Below, piece after piece: positions 33,949-42,628 of a DNA stretch of 64,000 bases. Under the pieces are notes generated by a model, which was given only the letters and a program-made list of their open reading frames with translations, searched no databases and was not told the DNA's origin. Position numbers and translations under genes: made by a program. Positions within the stretch are counted from its first letter, which is position 1. Every line of letters begins with the position of its first letter. The stretch spans positions 62,001 to 126,000 of the forward strand of contig NZ_JBPSEH010000001.1 of NCBI RefSeq assembly GCF_051488685.1. The letters run 5' to 3'. This DNA is from Melioribacter sp051488685. Lineage in GTDB: Bacteria > Bacteroidota > Ignavibacteria > Ignavibacteriales > Melioribacteraceae.

Positions 33949-35364
33949 ATGCTTGATAAAGAAACACTAAAAATACTCACCGAGAAATATCCTGTCTATA
34001 AAGTAAAGGATATAAATACTGGCTATATCAAACCGATCGACTTGTATAAAAAATTGAATAAAAATAGAACAAGTTACACTGTTGAATTAGTGGGAAAATC
34101 GATTGGTAAAAGAGAGATTTATAAAGTAAGGTATGGTAACGGCAAAATTAAAGTTTTAATATGGACACAGATGCACGGCGACGAACCCACTGCAACATCG
34201 GCAATACTCGACCTCCTCAATTTCTTCGAACATGAAGATGACATTCATAATTTGAAAAAGAAAATAAAAGAGAACCTCACAATATCAATCATTCCAATGC
34301 TCAATCCCGACGGAGCAGAACTATTTACGCGGGAAAATTTAATCGGGATCGACATCAATAGAGACGCATTACGCCTCCAAACTCCCGAAGCTCAAATTTT
34401 GAAAGAGGAATTTGAAAAGTTCAAACCCGATTTCGCCTTTAACATGCACGACCAAAATTGTTACTATACAATTGGAAATAGTGATAAGCTGCCATCGATC
34501 TCATTTCTTGCACCCCCTTTCGATTATAATGGTTCTATGAATTCAGGCAGAATCAAAAGTATGAAACTCATAGTCGAGCTAAATCAAATCCTATCATCCA
34601 TTCAGCCCGCTTCTGCTGCTCGATACAAAGATGACCACGAGCCGAGGTCGTTCGGAGACTATTTTTCGAGCAGGGACACAAGTGTTATTTTAATTGAATC
34701 CGGTAACTCGATCGAAGGGGATGGAAAAGAACTTATCCGCAAATTGAACTTTCTCCTTCTTCTTGCCGCATTTGATACAATTGCAGATAATTCCTTTATT
34801 CATAATGACGAGTCACTCTACTTCGCAATCCCCGAAAATAAAGAACGCATGTACGATTTAATACTCCGAAATGTAACCTTAGAGAGATTCAATCAATCTT
34901 TCACAGTCGATATTGGAATTAAAAGAACCAAAAAATACGATACAAATGGAAAAAGATTTTATTACACTAGTAACATAGAAGAAATTGGAGATCTTTCGAC
35001 TTATACGGCATGGGAGGATTATAACTTAGAAGGATTTACAATTCAACCATTAAAATATTATTACAATGAAAACTCAGCTGCCTTTTCTGACAACTCAGTT
35101 AGAGAATTATTAAAAAAAGGATACGGCTTTATTGTCGACACCCTCCAATCAGATAGCATGGTTTATACTACAATGCCAATTAATCTTGCAAGGTCGAATA
35201 AGTTTATTGATTATCCCGCAATCGGTCAGCCTGCCAATATGATGTTGTTAAATAAGTCTAATGAATATTATGTTCTAATAAACGGTTTTATTGTATCGAG
35301 TAAAGATTTAAATTTCTTACCTGATTTGTCAAATAAAATAAAGAATGCTCTCATATTCGATTAG
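33949..35364 (+). CDS. M14-family zinc carboxypeptidase-like protein
   Basis: 471 aa without a signal peptide, so probably cytoplasmic. The M14 zinc site is seen as MHGDEP near residue 74 (H-x-x-E) and FNMHDQN near 166 (second histidine). IIPMLNPDGAELFTREN near 115, GIDINRDA near 130 and ILIESGN near 250 (region of the catalytic Glu) are also family marks. The C-terminal 190 residues are not part of the standard catalytic domain and are of unknown role. The gene ends eight bases before the sigma factor gene. Confidence 0.85.
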   Translation: MLDKETLKILTEKYPVYKVKDINTGYIKPIDLYKKLNKNRTSYTVELVGKSIGKREIYKVRYGNGKIKVLIWTQMHGDEPTATSAILDLLNFFEHEDDIHNLKKKIKENLTISIIPMLNPDGAELFTRENLIGIDINRDALRLQTPEAQILKEEFEKFKPDFAFNMHDQNCYYTIGNSDKLPSISFLAPPFDYNGSMNSGRIKSMKLIVELNQILSSIQPASAARYKDDHEPRSFGDYFSSRDTSVILIESGNSIEGDGKELIRKLNFLLLLAAFDTIADNSFIHNDESLYFAIPENKERMYDLILRNVTLERFNQSFTVDIGIKRTKKYDTNGKRFYYTSNIEEIGDLSTYTAWEDYNLEGFTIQPLKYYYNENSAAFSDNSVRELLKKGYGFIVDTLQSDSMVYTTMPINLARSNKFIDYPAIGQPANMMLLNKSNEYYVLINGFIVSSKDLNFLPDLSNKIKNALIFD

Positions 35365-35372
35365 AATAGTAG

Positions 35373-35969
35373 ATGACGAAAGAAAACAAAATAGCGAACG
35401 ATAAAGATCTCTATAAAGAATTCGAGCAGGAAGCGATACCGCATATGAATGCTCTCTACAATTTTGCATTGAGATTGACCGGGGATCCCGAAGAAGCCGA
35501 CGACTTACTTCAAGAAACTTATCTAAAAGCATTCAGATTTTTCGATAAGTTTGAAAAAGGTACAAATTGCAAAGCCTGGTTATATCGAATAATGAAGAAT
35601 TCCTTTATTAATGACTATCGAAAAGAAACTAAGGAACCTGTTAAAGTTGATTACGAGGACGTACAGAATTTTTACGAATCGATAAAAGCTTCGGAAGTTA
35701 CATTCAATCATTATCAACCCGATGCATTCAGCAATCTTTTAGACGACGATATTACTGGAGCTTTATCGGATTTGCCAGAAGATTTCAGAACTGTGATAAT
35801 ACTCAGCGATATTGAAGGATTTTCTTACGAAGAAATAGCCGACTTTGTCGATATACCTGTTGGAACCGTCCGTTCCAGACTCCACAGAGCCAGAAAAATG
35901 CTCTATTCAAAACTTTTCGATTATGCAAAATCAAAAGGTTTTCTAAAAAAAGCTGGTAAAAACAAGTGA
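35373..35969 (+). CDS. ECF-type RNA polymerase sigma factor
   Basis: 198 aa. Region 2 has MNALYNFALRLTGDPEEADDLLQETYLKAF near residue 27 and CKAWLYRIMKNSFIND near 65. Region 4 is ALSDLPEDFRTVIILSDIEGFSYEEIADFVDIPVGTVRSRLHRARK-type near 130-178; EEIADFVDIPVGTVRSRL is the -35-binding helix-turn-helix. A loop of about 40 residues separates the two. No anti-sigma gene lies next to it; instead a UspA gene begins one base after its stop, so the two are co-transcribed. Confidence 0.93.
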   Translation: MTKENKIANDKDLYKEFEQEAIPHMNALYNFALRLTGDPEEADDLLQETYLKAFRFFDKFEKGTNCKAWLYRIMKNSFINDYRKETKEPVKVDYEDVQNFYESIKASEVTFNHYQPDAFSNLLDDDITGALSDLPEDFRTVIILSDIEGFSYEEIADFVDIPVGTVRSRLHRARKMLYSKLFDYAKSKGFLKKAGKNK

Positions 35970-35970
35970 T

Positions 35971-36438
35971 ATGAAAAACGTTAAAAATATTATAATGCCG
36001 ACGGATTTCAGCAAGCTTTCATTATCCGCTTTCGAGTTAGTTAAACAGATATCCGAACTTATAAATGCTGAAATACACGTTATCCACGTAGTAGAACCAA
36101 ATCCTCCCTTAATTACAATGAAGTCTTACAACATCGATGAGCAGGAAGTTAAATCAAATTACATTGCACAAACCCGTGAAGAACTTGAAAGAATAGTTGA
36201 TGAATTACGGGATGAAACCGATAGCAAAATAAAATCGGTTCTTTTAACGGGAATCGATTTTGAAGAGATTGTAAAATATGCCGCAGTTTTACACCATCCG
36301 AATGAAGCTGAATCGTTAATAGTTATTGCTACCCACGGCAGAACAGGATTGATGCATACATTGATGGGAAGTGTGGCTGAGAAAGTAATTCGTTATTCAA
36401 AATGTCCGGTATTGGTTGTACCGCCCAATCCTGATTGA
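35971..36438 (+). CDS. Universal stress protein (UspA family)
   Basis: 155 aa, the usual length of a single-domain Usp. IIMPTDFSKLSLSAFELV at the N-terminus and the C-terminal ATHGRTGLMHTLMGSVAEKV contain the G-x2-G-x9-G(S) ATP-binding motif, so it is probably an ATP-binding type. It follows the ECF sigma factor by one base, an arrangement that suggests stress-linked expression. Confidence 0.92.
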   Translation: MKNVKNIIMPTDFSKLSLSAFELVKQISELINAEIHVIHVVEPNPPLITMKSYNIDEQEVKSNYIAQTREELERIVDELRDETDSKIKSVLLTGIDFEEIVKYAAVLHHPNEAESLIVIATHGRTGLMHTLMGSVAEKVIRYSKCPVLVVPPNPD

Positions 36439-36512
36439 TTCTTAAGGTATTTATTTATAACTTTGACGTGCTAAATAATTTCTATTAAACTAAATAAAGG
36501 CAGGTGAGAAGA

Positions 36513-36716
36513 GTGGTAGGCATCATTGTCCAGGAAAATGAAAATATCGATAAGGCTTTAAAACGTTTTAAGAAGAAATACGAACGTTCAGGCATTCTCA
36601 AAGAATACAAAAAAAGAACGTTTTACGTTAAGCCATCGATTGAAAAAAGAATGGATATGATCAAGGCCAAAAGAAGAGCTTCACGCGAACAAGCTCTCAG
36701 AGACAAAAAGGCTTGA
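36513..36716 (+). CDS. rpsU: 30S ribosomal protein S21
   Basis: 67 aa from the GTG at 36513. S21 helps 30S subunits base-pair with the Shine-Dalgarno region. The sequence VGIIVQENENIDKALKRFKK begins in the family manner, and the tail is basic (KAKRRASREQALRDKKA). An upstream in-frame GTG at 36504 lies inside the purine-rich AGGTGAG ribosome-binding region, so it is not preferred. A strong terminator follows directly. Confidence 0.92.
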   Translation: MVGIIVQENENIDKALKRFKKKYERSGILKEYKKRTFYVKPSIEKRMDMIKAKRRASREQALRDKKA

Positions 36717-36720
36717 AAAA

Positions 36721-36750
36721 TAAACCCCGACTAATCGGGGTTTATTTTTT
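36721..36750. terminator. Bidirectional intrinsic terminator between rpsU and the LOG gene
   Basis: A 10-bp stem TAAACCCCGA (36721-36730) with TCGGGGTTTA (36735-36744) and a 4-base loop. Both strands have T-rich tails after the stem. It overlaps the stop codon of the LOG gene and serves both convergent genes. Confidence 0.88.
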
Positions 36751-37587
36751 CCCGTTGTTTTCAATCAAACTTCCTTTTTGATTTAAAAAATACTTCTTAA
36801 AATGAGTGGTAATTTTATCGAATGCCTCGTCGACTGTATTACAAAAATCGAATAATTTCATGTCTTCTTTACTAATTGTACCATGCTCAATTAATGCGTC
36901 AAAGTTTATAATTTCTTTCCAGTATGCTTCGTCGTAAATTATAATCTTCATTTTTTTTGTCACTTTCTTTGTCTGTACAAGAGTCAGTACCTCCATTAGT
37001 TCATCCATCGTACCAAATCCACCAGGGAATACTATAAGAGCTTTTGCCAGATACATAAACCAGAGTTTTCTCATAAAGAAGTAATGAAATTCAAAAGCAA
37101 GTTTATGATCGACATATTTGTTAACGAATTGTTCGTAAGGTATACTTATATTCAGTCCGATTGAATGGCCACCGGCCAGATATGCTCCTTTGTTGGCTGC
37201 TTCCATAATACCGGGGCCACCGCCCGTGCAGATAATAAACCTGTTGCCATTGCCGTCAAGCTTCTTCGACCAGAGTGTCAACTTTTTCGAAAGTTCTACT
37301 GCATCTTCATAATATTTTGACATTTCAAGGAGTTTAACGGCTTTCTCAAAATTTCGCTTCCCTGCTGGAGTATTTTGCTTTTTTGCTTCATTTACGAGTT
37401 TCAATGCGTCTTTTCTCGATAAAATTCTGGCGGAGCCAAAAAAAACAATTGTATCGATAATTTTATTTTTTTCAAATCTCGATTTGGGTTCATAATATTC
37501 AGATAAAATACGAATGGTTCTGGCTTCAGCAGAATTCAAGAACTCGGCGTTTTTATAAGCTTTGACAGGTCTCATAGATTTGCCCAT
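36742..37587 (-). CDS. LOG-family (cytokinin riboside phosphoribohydrolase-like) Rossmann-fold protein
   Basis: 281 aa from the ATG at 37587, which has GAGG six bases upstream; a longer frame begins with GTG at 37644. Known LOG/YgdH members are nucleotide 5'-monophosphate nucleosidases, often mis-named lysine decarboxylase. IVFFGSARI near residue 50, CTGGGPGIMEAANKGAYLAGG near 120 and FPGGFGTMDELMEVLTLVQ near 185 carry the PGGxGTxxE active site. It is longer than plant-type LOGs (about 180-230 aa), with an N-terminal extension. The function here is not known. Confidence 0.88.
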   Translation of the reverse strand: MGKSMRPVKAYKNAEFLNSAEARTIRILSEYYEPKSRFEKNKIIDTIVFFGSARILSRKDALKLVNEAKKQNTPAGKRNFEKAVKLLEMSKYYEDAVELSKKLTLWSKKLDGNGNRFIICTGGGPGIMEAANKGAYLAGGHSIGLNISIPYEQFVNKYVDHKLAFEFHYFFMRKLWFMYLAKALIVFPGGFGTMDELMEVLTLVQTKKVTKKMKIIIYDEAYWKEIINFDALIEHGTISKEDMKLFDFCNTVDEAFDKITTHFKKYFLNQKGSLIENNGKK

Positions 37588-37658
37588 TTTTACCTCGGAT
37601 GGTTTAATAGGAAAGAATTTTAGGGGCGAAAGAACGACCTTCACCCCTTTTATTTAAA

Positions 37659-38000
37659 TTATTGATTCGGTTGTTCTGTCGATTGTTGAGGTAAAACAGG
37701 CGTAGCAGGCACTGATTGTTCGCCACTGCCCTGAATTACACTTTCGCGTTCATTTACTGTAGATTTGCCTGGGAGGAAGAACAGGTTGATTAAAATAGCC
37801 AATAGAATCAATGTACCTGCCAACCACCAGGTAGATTTGCTCAAAAAATCAGCCGTCCTTCTCGAACCGAATATTGTGCCGAATTGACCTGTGCCACCAA
37901 ATGTACCTGCCAGTCCTCCACCTTTACTCGATTGCATCAATACAACTACAATCAACAGGAAGGAAACGATCAAAGCTATGGTTACTAAAAAACTGTACAT
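37659..38000 (-). CDS. secG: Preprotein translocase subunit SecG
   Basis: 113 aa. Two membrane helices (about 1-25 and 57-77) surround the cytosolic loop QSSKGGGLAGTFGGTGQFGT, the SecG signature. The C-terminal 35 residues are polar, Gln/Ser/Pro-rich and variable. The protein stabilises SecYE during translocation. It lies downstream of the tRNA-Met gene. Confidence 0.93.
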   Translation of the reverse strand: MYSFLVTIALIVSFLLIVVVLMQSSKGGGLAGTFGGTGQFGTIFGSRRTADFLSKSTWWLAGTLILLAILINLFFLPGKSTVNERESVIQGSGEQSVPATPVLPQQSTEQPNQ

Positions 38001-38022
38001 TCTCTTTTCTCCGATGATATTG

Positions 38023-38096
38023 TAGCGAGGGAGGGATTCGAACCCCCGACACGTGGATTATGATTCCACTGCTCTAACCTACTGAGCTACCTCGCC
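38023..38096 (-). tRNA. tRNA-Met (CAT anticodon, elongator type)
   Basis: 74 bases forming a full cloverleaf: acceptor GGCGAGG with CCTCGCT, D-stem GCTC/GAGC, anticodon stem GTGGA/TCCAC around loop ATCATAA with anticodon CAT, and T-arm GGGGG-TTCGAAT-CCCTC. The discriminator is A and CCA is not encoded. The first acceptor pair is G1-U72. The body resembles elongator Met rather than the initiator (no C1-A72 mismatch). A lysidine-type Ile tRNA cannot be fully excluded. Confidence 0.9.
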
Positions 38097-38158
38097 AATC
38101 ATTTAAAAATTGGATAGTAAATATAAAGAGTTGCATCCCAAAGTTCAAGAATTTTGTC

Positions 38159-38983
38159 TTATTGCATTTTTGACTTAATAAATCGTTGATACTCTTTGAA
38201 AAATATCCCTGCGGCGGCAGTGTCTTTGTAGGTCAAAATTTTCAATCCCATTTCTCCGATTCTTTTTTCTGTATTCTCTATTCTGTCGAGAGGGTCGGGA
38301 TGAGTAGATAAAAACAGAGCAATCCCCTTTTCTCCGCTCGATATTTTACCATCATCCCTTAACTTCTCAAAAAAGAATTTCACGCTTCCCGGGTAAAAAC
38401 GTGTGCCCTTTAAATACAAAATAGAATATTGATCGCTCTCGTCTTCATTTGCGCGACTGTTTGCAAGGAGCGCCAGTCCAGTAAACATATTTGCCGCAAG
38501 TTCTGCTAATTGAGTAGGATTATTTCCCAAGACAATACTCATAACAAACGAAATGCCGTACGCGGCTGTTATTCGCTGTGTGGCGTGTCGCCTTTCAACA
38601 TGTGCAATTTCGTGACCGAGTACACCCGCGAGTGCGGCTTCCGAATCGAGATACTTAAGCAATCCTGTGTAGACGTATACGTAGCCTCCTGGTACAGCAA
38701 ATGCATTCAGCACAGAATCATTGTCTATGATTTCGAGCTGGTAATTGTACACAGTCCTTTTTTTGACCTCTGGCGAGTTTAATATTTCTTTGAAGATATT
38801 ATTTTCAATGTATTTTTTTACTTCAGGATTTTTATTGTAGATTGGATATTCTTTAGAATTTTTCCGTATTTCCTCGTCGAATTTTTTACCGAGTCCAACT
38901 TCATCGCTGTCAGAAAATAAATTTATACCTGTTGAACAAGCTACGGTGAAAATTATTAGTATGATCGATATCTTCTTCTTCAT
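38159..38983 (-). CDS. M48-family metalloprotease lipoprotein (BepA/LoiP-like)
   Basis: 274 aa. The lipobox FTVAC places the acylated Cys at residue 16. The zinc site is HEIAHVERRH near residue 125, and the third ligand glutamate lies in SRANEDESDQYSILYL near 195. VLNAFAVPGGYVYVYTGLL precedes the HExxH in the usual way for periplasmic M48 quality-control proteases. The start overlaps the stop of the FecCD permease gene (ATGA). Confidence 0.9.
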   Translation of the reverse strand: MKKKISIILIIFTVACSTGINLFSDSDEVGLGKKFDEEIRKNSKEYPIYNKNPEVKKYIENNIFKEILNSPEVKKRTVYNYQLEIIDNDSVLNAFAVPGGYVYVYTGLLKYLDSEAALAGVLGHEIAHVERRHATQRITAAYGISFVMSIVLGNNPTQLAELAANMFTGLALLANSRANEDESDQYSILYLKGTRFYPGSVKFFFEKLRDDGKISSGEKGIALFLSTHPDPLDRIENTEKRIGEMGLKILTYKDTAAAGIFFKEYQRFIKSKMQ

Positions 38984-39993
38984 ATAACCTCAAAACTTTT
39001 TTTTCTCTTTAATAAATAAATAAAAACAGGAGCCCCAATAATCGATGTAATGGCTCCTACTGGCAATTCAGCAGGAGCAATAACCGAACGTGCAATTGTA
39101 TCGCACAATATTAAGAAAACTGCTCCAATTATAAAAGAAGCAGGGAAAACAATTCTATTATCTGTGCCAAAAATCAAACGACATACGTGTGGAATTAACA
39201 GTCCTACAAATCCAATGATACCACTTACTGAAACAAGCGAGCCAACTAATAAGCCGGTCAATAGATAGGCGATTGTTTTCAAAAGTCTGGTATTGAGCCC
39301 TAATTGCTTTGCTGAATAGGTTCCCATACTCAGAATATTAAACTTATTCGAAAGCCCTACCAGGAAAATTGATATAGATAAAGAAACAATTAGCACTGGA
39401 TATACATGCTCTTTAGGAGCCATTGATATGTTTCCAATTAACCAATAAACAGCCGTTCTTAAAGAATCATTCAAAAAACTCATAATCAATAATATCAGGG
39501 CAGAGAAAAAAGCACCGACCATTACACCCGACAGCAAAAGAGTATTTGGTTCGATTTCTCCAAATCTTTTCCCAAGAATAAAAACAATCATCATAACCAG
39601 CAAAGCACTTGAAAATGAAAGAACTTGTGTGCCTTCAAAAGTTAATCCCAATACAAAAGAAAGAACTGCGCCGAAAGTACCACCGCTCGAAATACCGAGT
39701 ATATACGGCTCTGCCAGAGGGTTCATAAGTATTGATTGAAATACTGCTCCTGCTATCGATAAACCACCCCCTATTGCTAAGGCATATAAAATTCTCGGCA
39801 GTCTAATGTCGAATATTATTCGCAATAACAAATCGTTCTTTTCGTTCCCGATTAAAATATTTACCAATTTTTTGAACCCAAAATCTGCACTCCCAACTGA
39901 TATCGAAAATAATACTGTCAGAAGAAGAATTAAGAATAATAATACAATTTTGATTATATAAAGTGTGGGAGTTAGTCTTTTAATTCTGTCCAT
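38980..39993 (-). CDS. FecCD/BtuC-family ABC transporter permease
   Basis: 337 aa with eight to ten membrane segments. Signs of the family are LPRILYALAIGGGLSIAGAVFQ near residue 72, NPLAEPYILGISSGGTFGA near 92, and GIIGFVGLLIPHVCRLIFGTDNR near 265. Such permeases import siderophores, haem or cobalamin. No ATPase or binding-protein gene is adjacent; it lies between obgE (22-base overlap) and an M48 lipoprotein gene. A cobalamin-riboswitch receptor gene is 7 kb away, so B12 is one possible substrate, but that is inference. Confidence 0.88.
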   Translation of the reverse strand: MDRIKRLTPTLYIIKIVLLFLILLLTVLFSISVGSADFGFKKLVNILIGNEKNDLLLRIIFDIRLPRILYALAIGGGLSIAGAVFQSILMNPLAEPYILGISSGGTFGAVLSFVLGLTFEGTQVLSFSSALLVMMIVFILGKRFGEIEPNTLLLSGVMVGAFFSALILLIMSFLNDSLRTAVYWLIGNISMAPKEHVYPVLIVSLSISIFLVGLSNKFNILSMGTYSAKQLGLNTRLLKTIAYLLTGLLVGSLVSVSGIIGFVGLLIPHVCRLIFGTDNRIVFPASFIIGAVFLILCDTIARSVIAPAELPVGAITSIIGAPVFIYLLKRKKSFEVI

Positions 39994-40958
39994 AATGTAT
40001 CCAGTAATTCATCAACACCATAGCCGCTAACAGCCGAAAAAACCACTACCTTTCCGTTATAATTATCAAAAGTAAGTGATTTTATTTTCTCAATTTGTTC
40101 AAAAGTTAGCAAATCTGCTTTCGATATTCCGTATATTTTTTTCTTCCGGGCTAATGTTTTCGAGTAGTTATTCAATTCCTTAAGGAGTATATAAAAATCG
40201 CGTTGATAATTGTCCGAGATGCCTTCAACCATTATAAGTAATATCTTTGTCCTTTCAATGTGTCTTAAAAATTTCAGTCCCAATCCTTTTCCTTCATGGG
40301 CACCTTCTATGATTCCAGGAATATCTGCAATTGTAAAACTATCATATTCTTTATAACGGACGATTCCAAGGTTAGGTTCTAAAGTTGTAAAAGGATAGTC
40401 AGCAATTTTAGGCCTTGCTGCAGAAACTGCAGAGATCAAAGTTGATTTGCCTGCATTTGGGAAGCCAACTAAACCCACATCTGCAATCAACTTTAGTTCG
40501 AGAATTAAATTCTTTTCTTCGCCTTCTTTCCCTTTTTCGGCGTAACGCGGAGTCTGATTTGTGGGTGTTGCAAAATTACTGTTTCCTTTTCCGCCTTTAC
40601 CGCCTCGTGCTGCTATAAATTGTTTGCCGTCCTCATTTAAATCGCATAGAATTTTGCCCGATTCTTCATCTTTAATAATTGTGCCTACGGGAACTTTAAT
40701 TATTATATCTTTACCATTTCTGCCGTCTTTTAAAGAATTGCCTCCTGCCTGACCGTCTTCTGCAACATATTTTCTGTTATATTTAAAGTCGAGCAACGTA
40801 CCCAGATTTGAATCCGCAACGAATATAACATCGCCACCTTTGCCTCCGTTGCCGCCTGCGGGACCTCCCTTTGGAACGTATTTTTCTCTCCTGAACGCAA
40901 CTGCGCCGTCTCCACCCTTGCCAGCCTTGACGTAAATTTTTGCATAATCGATAAACAT
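39972..40958 (-). CDS. obgE: GTPase Obg
   Basis: 328 aa. Ribosome-associated GTPase. The glycine-rich Obg domain (residues 1-158) includes KAGKGGDGAVAFRREKYVPKGGP in part. The G-domain has G1 GFPNAGKST near 168, switch I with the PFTTLEPNLGIV motif, and G3 DIPGIIEGAHEGKGLG near 213. The NKxD position reads SKAD. It is the shorter form without the C-terminal OCT domain. It starts one base after the stop of the acidic-protein gene and overlaps the permease gene. Confidence 0.96.
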   Translation of the reverse strand: MFIDYAKIYVKAGKGGDGAVAFRREKYVPKGGPAGGNGGKGGDVIFVADSNLGTLLDFKYNRKYVAEDGQAGGNSLKDGRNGKDIIIKVPVGTIIKDEESGKILCDLNEDGKQFIAARGGKGGKGNSNFATPTNQTPRYAEKGKEGEEKNLILELKLIADVGLVGFPNAGKSTLISAVSAARPKIADYPFTTLEPNLGIVRYKEYDSFTIADIPGIIEGAHEGKGLGLKFLRHIERTKILLIMVEGISDNYQRDFYILLKELNNYSKTLARKKKIYGISKADLLTFEQIEKIKSLTFDNYNGKVVVFSAVSGYGVDELLDTLWTELKD

Positions 40959-40959
40959 A

Positions 40960-42525
40960 TCAGGAATCTTTTCCGAAGTGTTCTGTAATGATTGATTTGA
41001 ATAGTTCCGCTTCTTTCCCTGTGGAATCGATATTTCTATTGAGTAATGCCTCGTTTATTATTGCGTAGGCTTCATATATATCTTTTGACTTGGAGATATT
41101 TTCTATTGTGTTTGTGAATTCTTCAATATCGTAATCGAATATTACTTCAATTATTTTATTGATATCTTTGTTCTCTAGCAACTTATTGATATCAATTTTT
41201 TCTTTACTCTTTTCAGCTCTCGAAAGTTCTTCAGTCGATTCTTTAGTTTCATAATTCTCCTCTTTATCCCTCTTTTCTGTCACAGGTTCTTTGAATAATG
41301 TAATTTCATCCTCGCTATCCTCCAACTTTTCTCCGGTTATGTTAGCCTTCTCATCTATTTCATCAACATGGATATCGACCCTCGGCGGCTTATAAGTAAT
41401 TGACACTTCTTCGTCTAACAAACCGTTATCTACTTCTGAATTTTCCTTTTTTTGTTCGTCCGGTTCGTCTGCTTCACTAAACTCTTCTTTAATGGTTTTT
41501 TCTTGCTTGTCCTGTTCCTGTGAAATGTCTTCGAATAATGTTTTCTTTTCAATTAATTCTATCTGTTCATCCGTTTCGGTTATTTCAATTTCTTCATCCC
41601 TGGTCTCATTTGTTTCTTCCTGTTGTAAATTTTCAGAATCGTTTTCTTTAATTTTTTCTGCCAACTCAGATGAATCAATTTTGTTTATTTCCACTGTTTC
41701 TTCTTCTTTTTCCAACTGAATCAACTCTTCATTTTCATCTTCATCTTCTTTAACATCTTCTTCAACTGTTGTTAAAATAGTTCCGAATTCTTTCATAAGG
41801 TCGTGGACATTGCATCTAATCGATTTGTCGTCGCCGTAGAGGATTCTTAGCTTTTTTATATGTTGATCGAGTTGTTTTTCTTTCAAAAATTCTTCTACAG
41901 CAAGTAGAGGCACTTTATTTTTCTGGAGTTCACCAATATTAAAGAAATCAGCCATCGATTTTAGGGCGTTTAAAATCAAACTTTGCAGATTTGTCTCAAT
42001 GCCGATATCGTCAATTTTTTTCAGTAAGTCTGAAAATTCTTCTGCATTCAGAGAAATAATTTTCTTTTTGTCGATATAAGATGAAATAATTTTTTTGAGG
42101 TAGGAGTAATAATAGAGGTAATTAAGTATTTGTTTAATTTCGAGGGTTGTGCGATGATTGTTCTCGTCGAAAATGAATTTGGTTAATGTCCAGCGCGGGC
42201 GAGCGAGAAAATTAGCATTAAATGATGAAGCGTGTAATAATAATTTCGATACAAAGTCGGACGGCAATTTTTTAGTTCTTTTGATTTCTTCATTTATTAA
42301 ATAAAAGTAGTGAGAAATTTTTTCGCCGCTGTAATCGAAAAAAGAATTGCTCAAAAGTTTTTGCCTATCCTCGAATATGATAAAGTCGATTTCAGCTGAG
42401 ATATAATTTATGATGGCAGGGTGAAGTTCCAGATTTTTAAGTTGTTCGAAAGTAAAATATGTCCCGAGCCTGTTTATTTTATTCAGGTTAAAGTCATAAA
42501 TAAATTTTATTTCCCTTTCGAACAT
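40960..42525 (-). CDS. Uncharacterised protein with a long acidic middle region
   Basis: 521 aa. Three parts are seen: a helical N-terminal domain (about 1-245), a very acidic, probably disordered stretch rich in Glu/Asp/Lys (about 250-430), and a short helical C-terminal domain (about 435-521: DINKIIEVIFDYDIEEF then a segment with EAYAIINEALLNRN). There is no signal peptide and no recognised catalytic motif. It sits one base before obgE in the same operon. I do not recognise the family. A role in the cytosol, perhaps as a scaffold, would be a guess. Confidence 0.75.
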   Translation of the reverse strand: MFEREIKFIYDFNLNKINRLGTYFTFEQLKNLELHPAIINYISAEIDFIIFEDRQKLLSNSFFDYSGEKISHYFYLINEEIKRTKKLPSDFVSKLLLHASSFNANFLARPRWTLTKFIFDENNHRTTLEIKQILNYLYYYSYLKKIISSYIDKKKIISLNAEEFSDLLKKIDDIGIETNLQSLILNALKSMADFFNIGELQKNKVPLLAVEEFLKEKQLDQHIKKLRILYGDDKSIRCNVHDLMKEFGTILTTVEEDVKEDEDENEELIQLEKEEETVEINKIDSSELAEKIKENDSENLQQEETNETRDEEIEITETDEQIELIEKKTLFEDISQEQDKQEKTIKEEFSEADEPDEQKKENSEVDNGLLDEEVSITYKPPRVDIHVDEIDEKANITGEKLEDSEDEITLFKEPVTEKRDKEENYETKESTEELSRAEKSKEKIDINKLLENKDINKIIEVIFDYDIEEFTNTIENISKSKDIYEAYAIINEALLNRNIDSTGKEAELFKSIITEHFGKDS

Positions 42526-42594
42526 AAAAATAAGCTCGTTGAATTAAGTATGAATAAATTATGGAATTAACAATTCAATAATACCAAAAAGGTC

Positions 42595-42625
42595 AAAAAA
42601 AATCCCGACATTCAATGTCGGGATT
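42595..42625 (-). terminator. Intrinsic terminator of the sdhCAB operon
   Basis: A 12-base inverted repeat AATCCCGACATT / AATGTCGGGATT (42601-42612 and 42614-42625), functionally a 9-10 bp stem with a small loop. It is followed on the minus strand by a run of eight Ts and lies three bases after the sdhB stop. Confidence 0.88.
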
Positions 42626-42628
42626 CAG

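Noticed and set aside
38980..39993. B12-riboswitch control of the FecCD permease
   Set aside because: The riboswitch lies on the other strand 6 kb away and reads into btuB only; no cobalamin aptamer precedes the permease.
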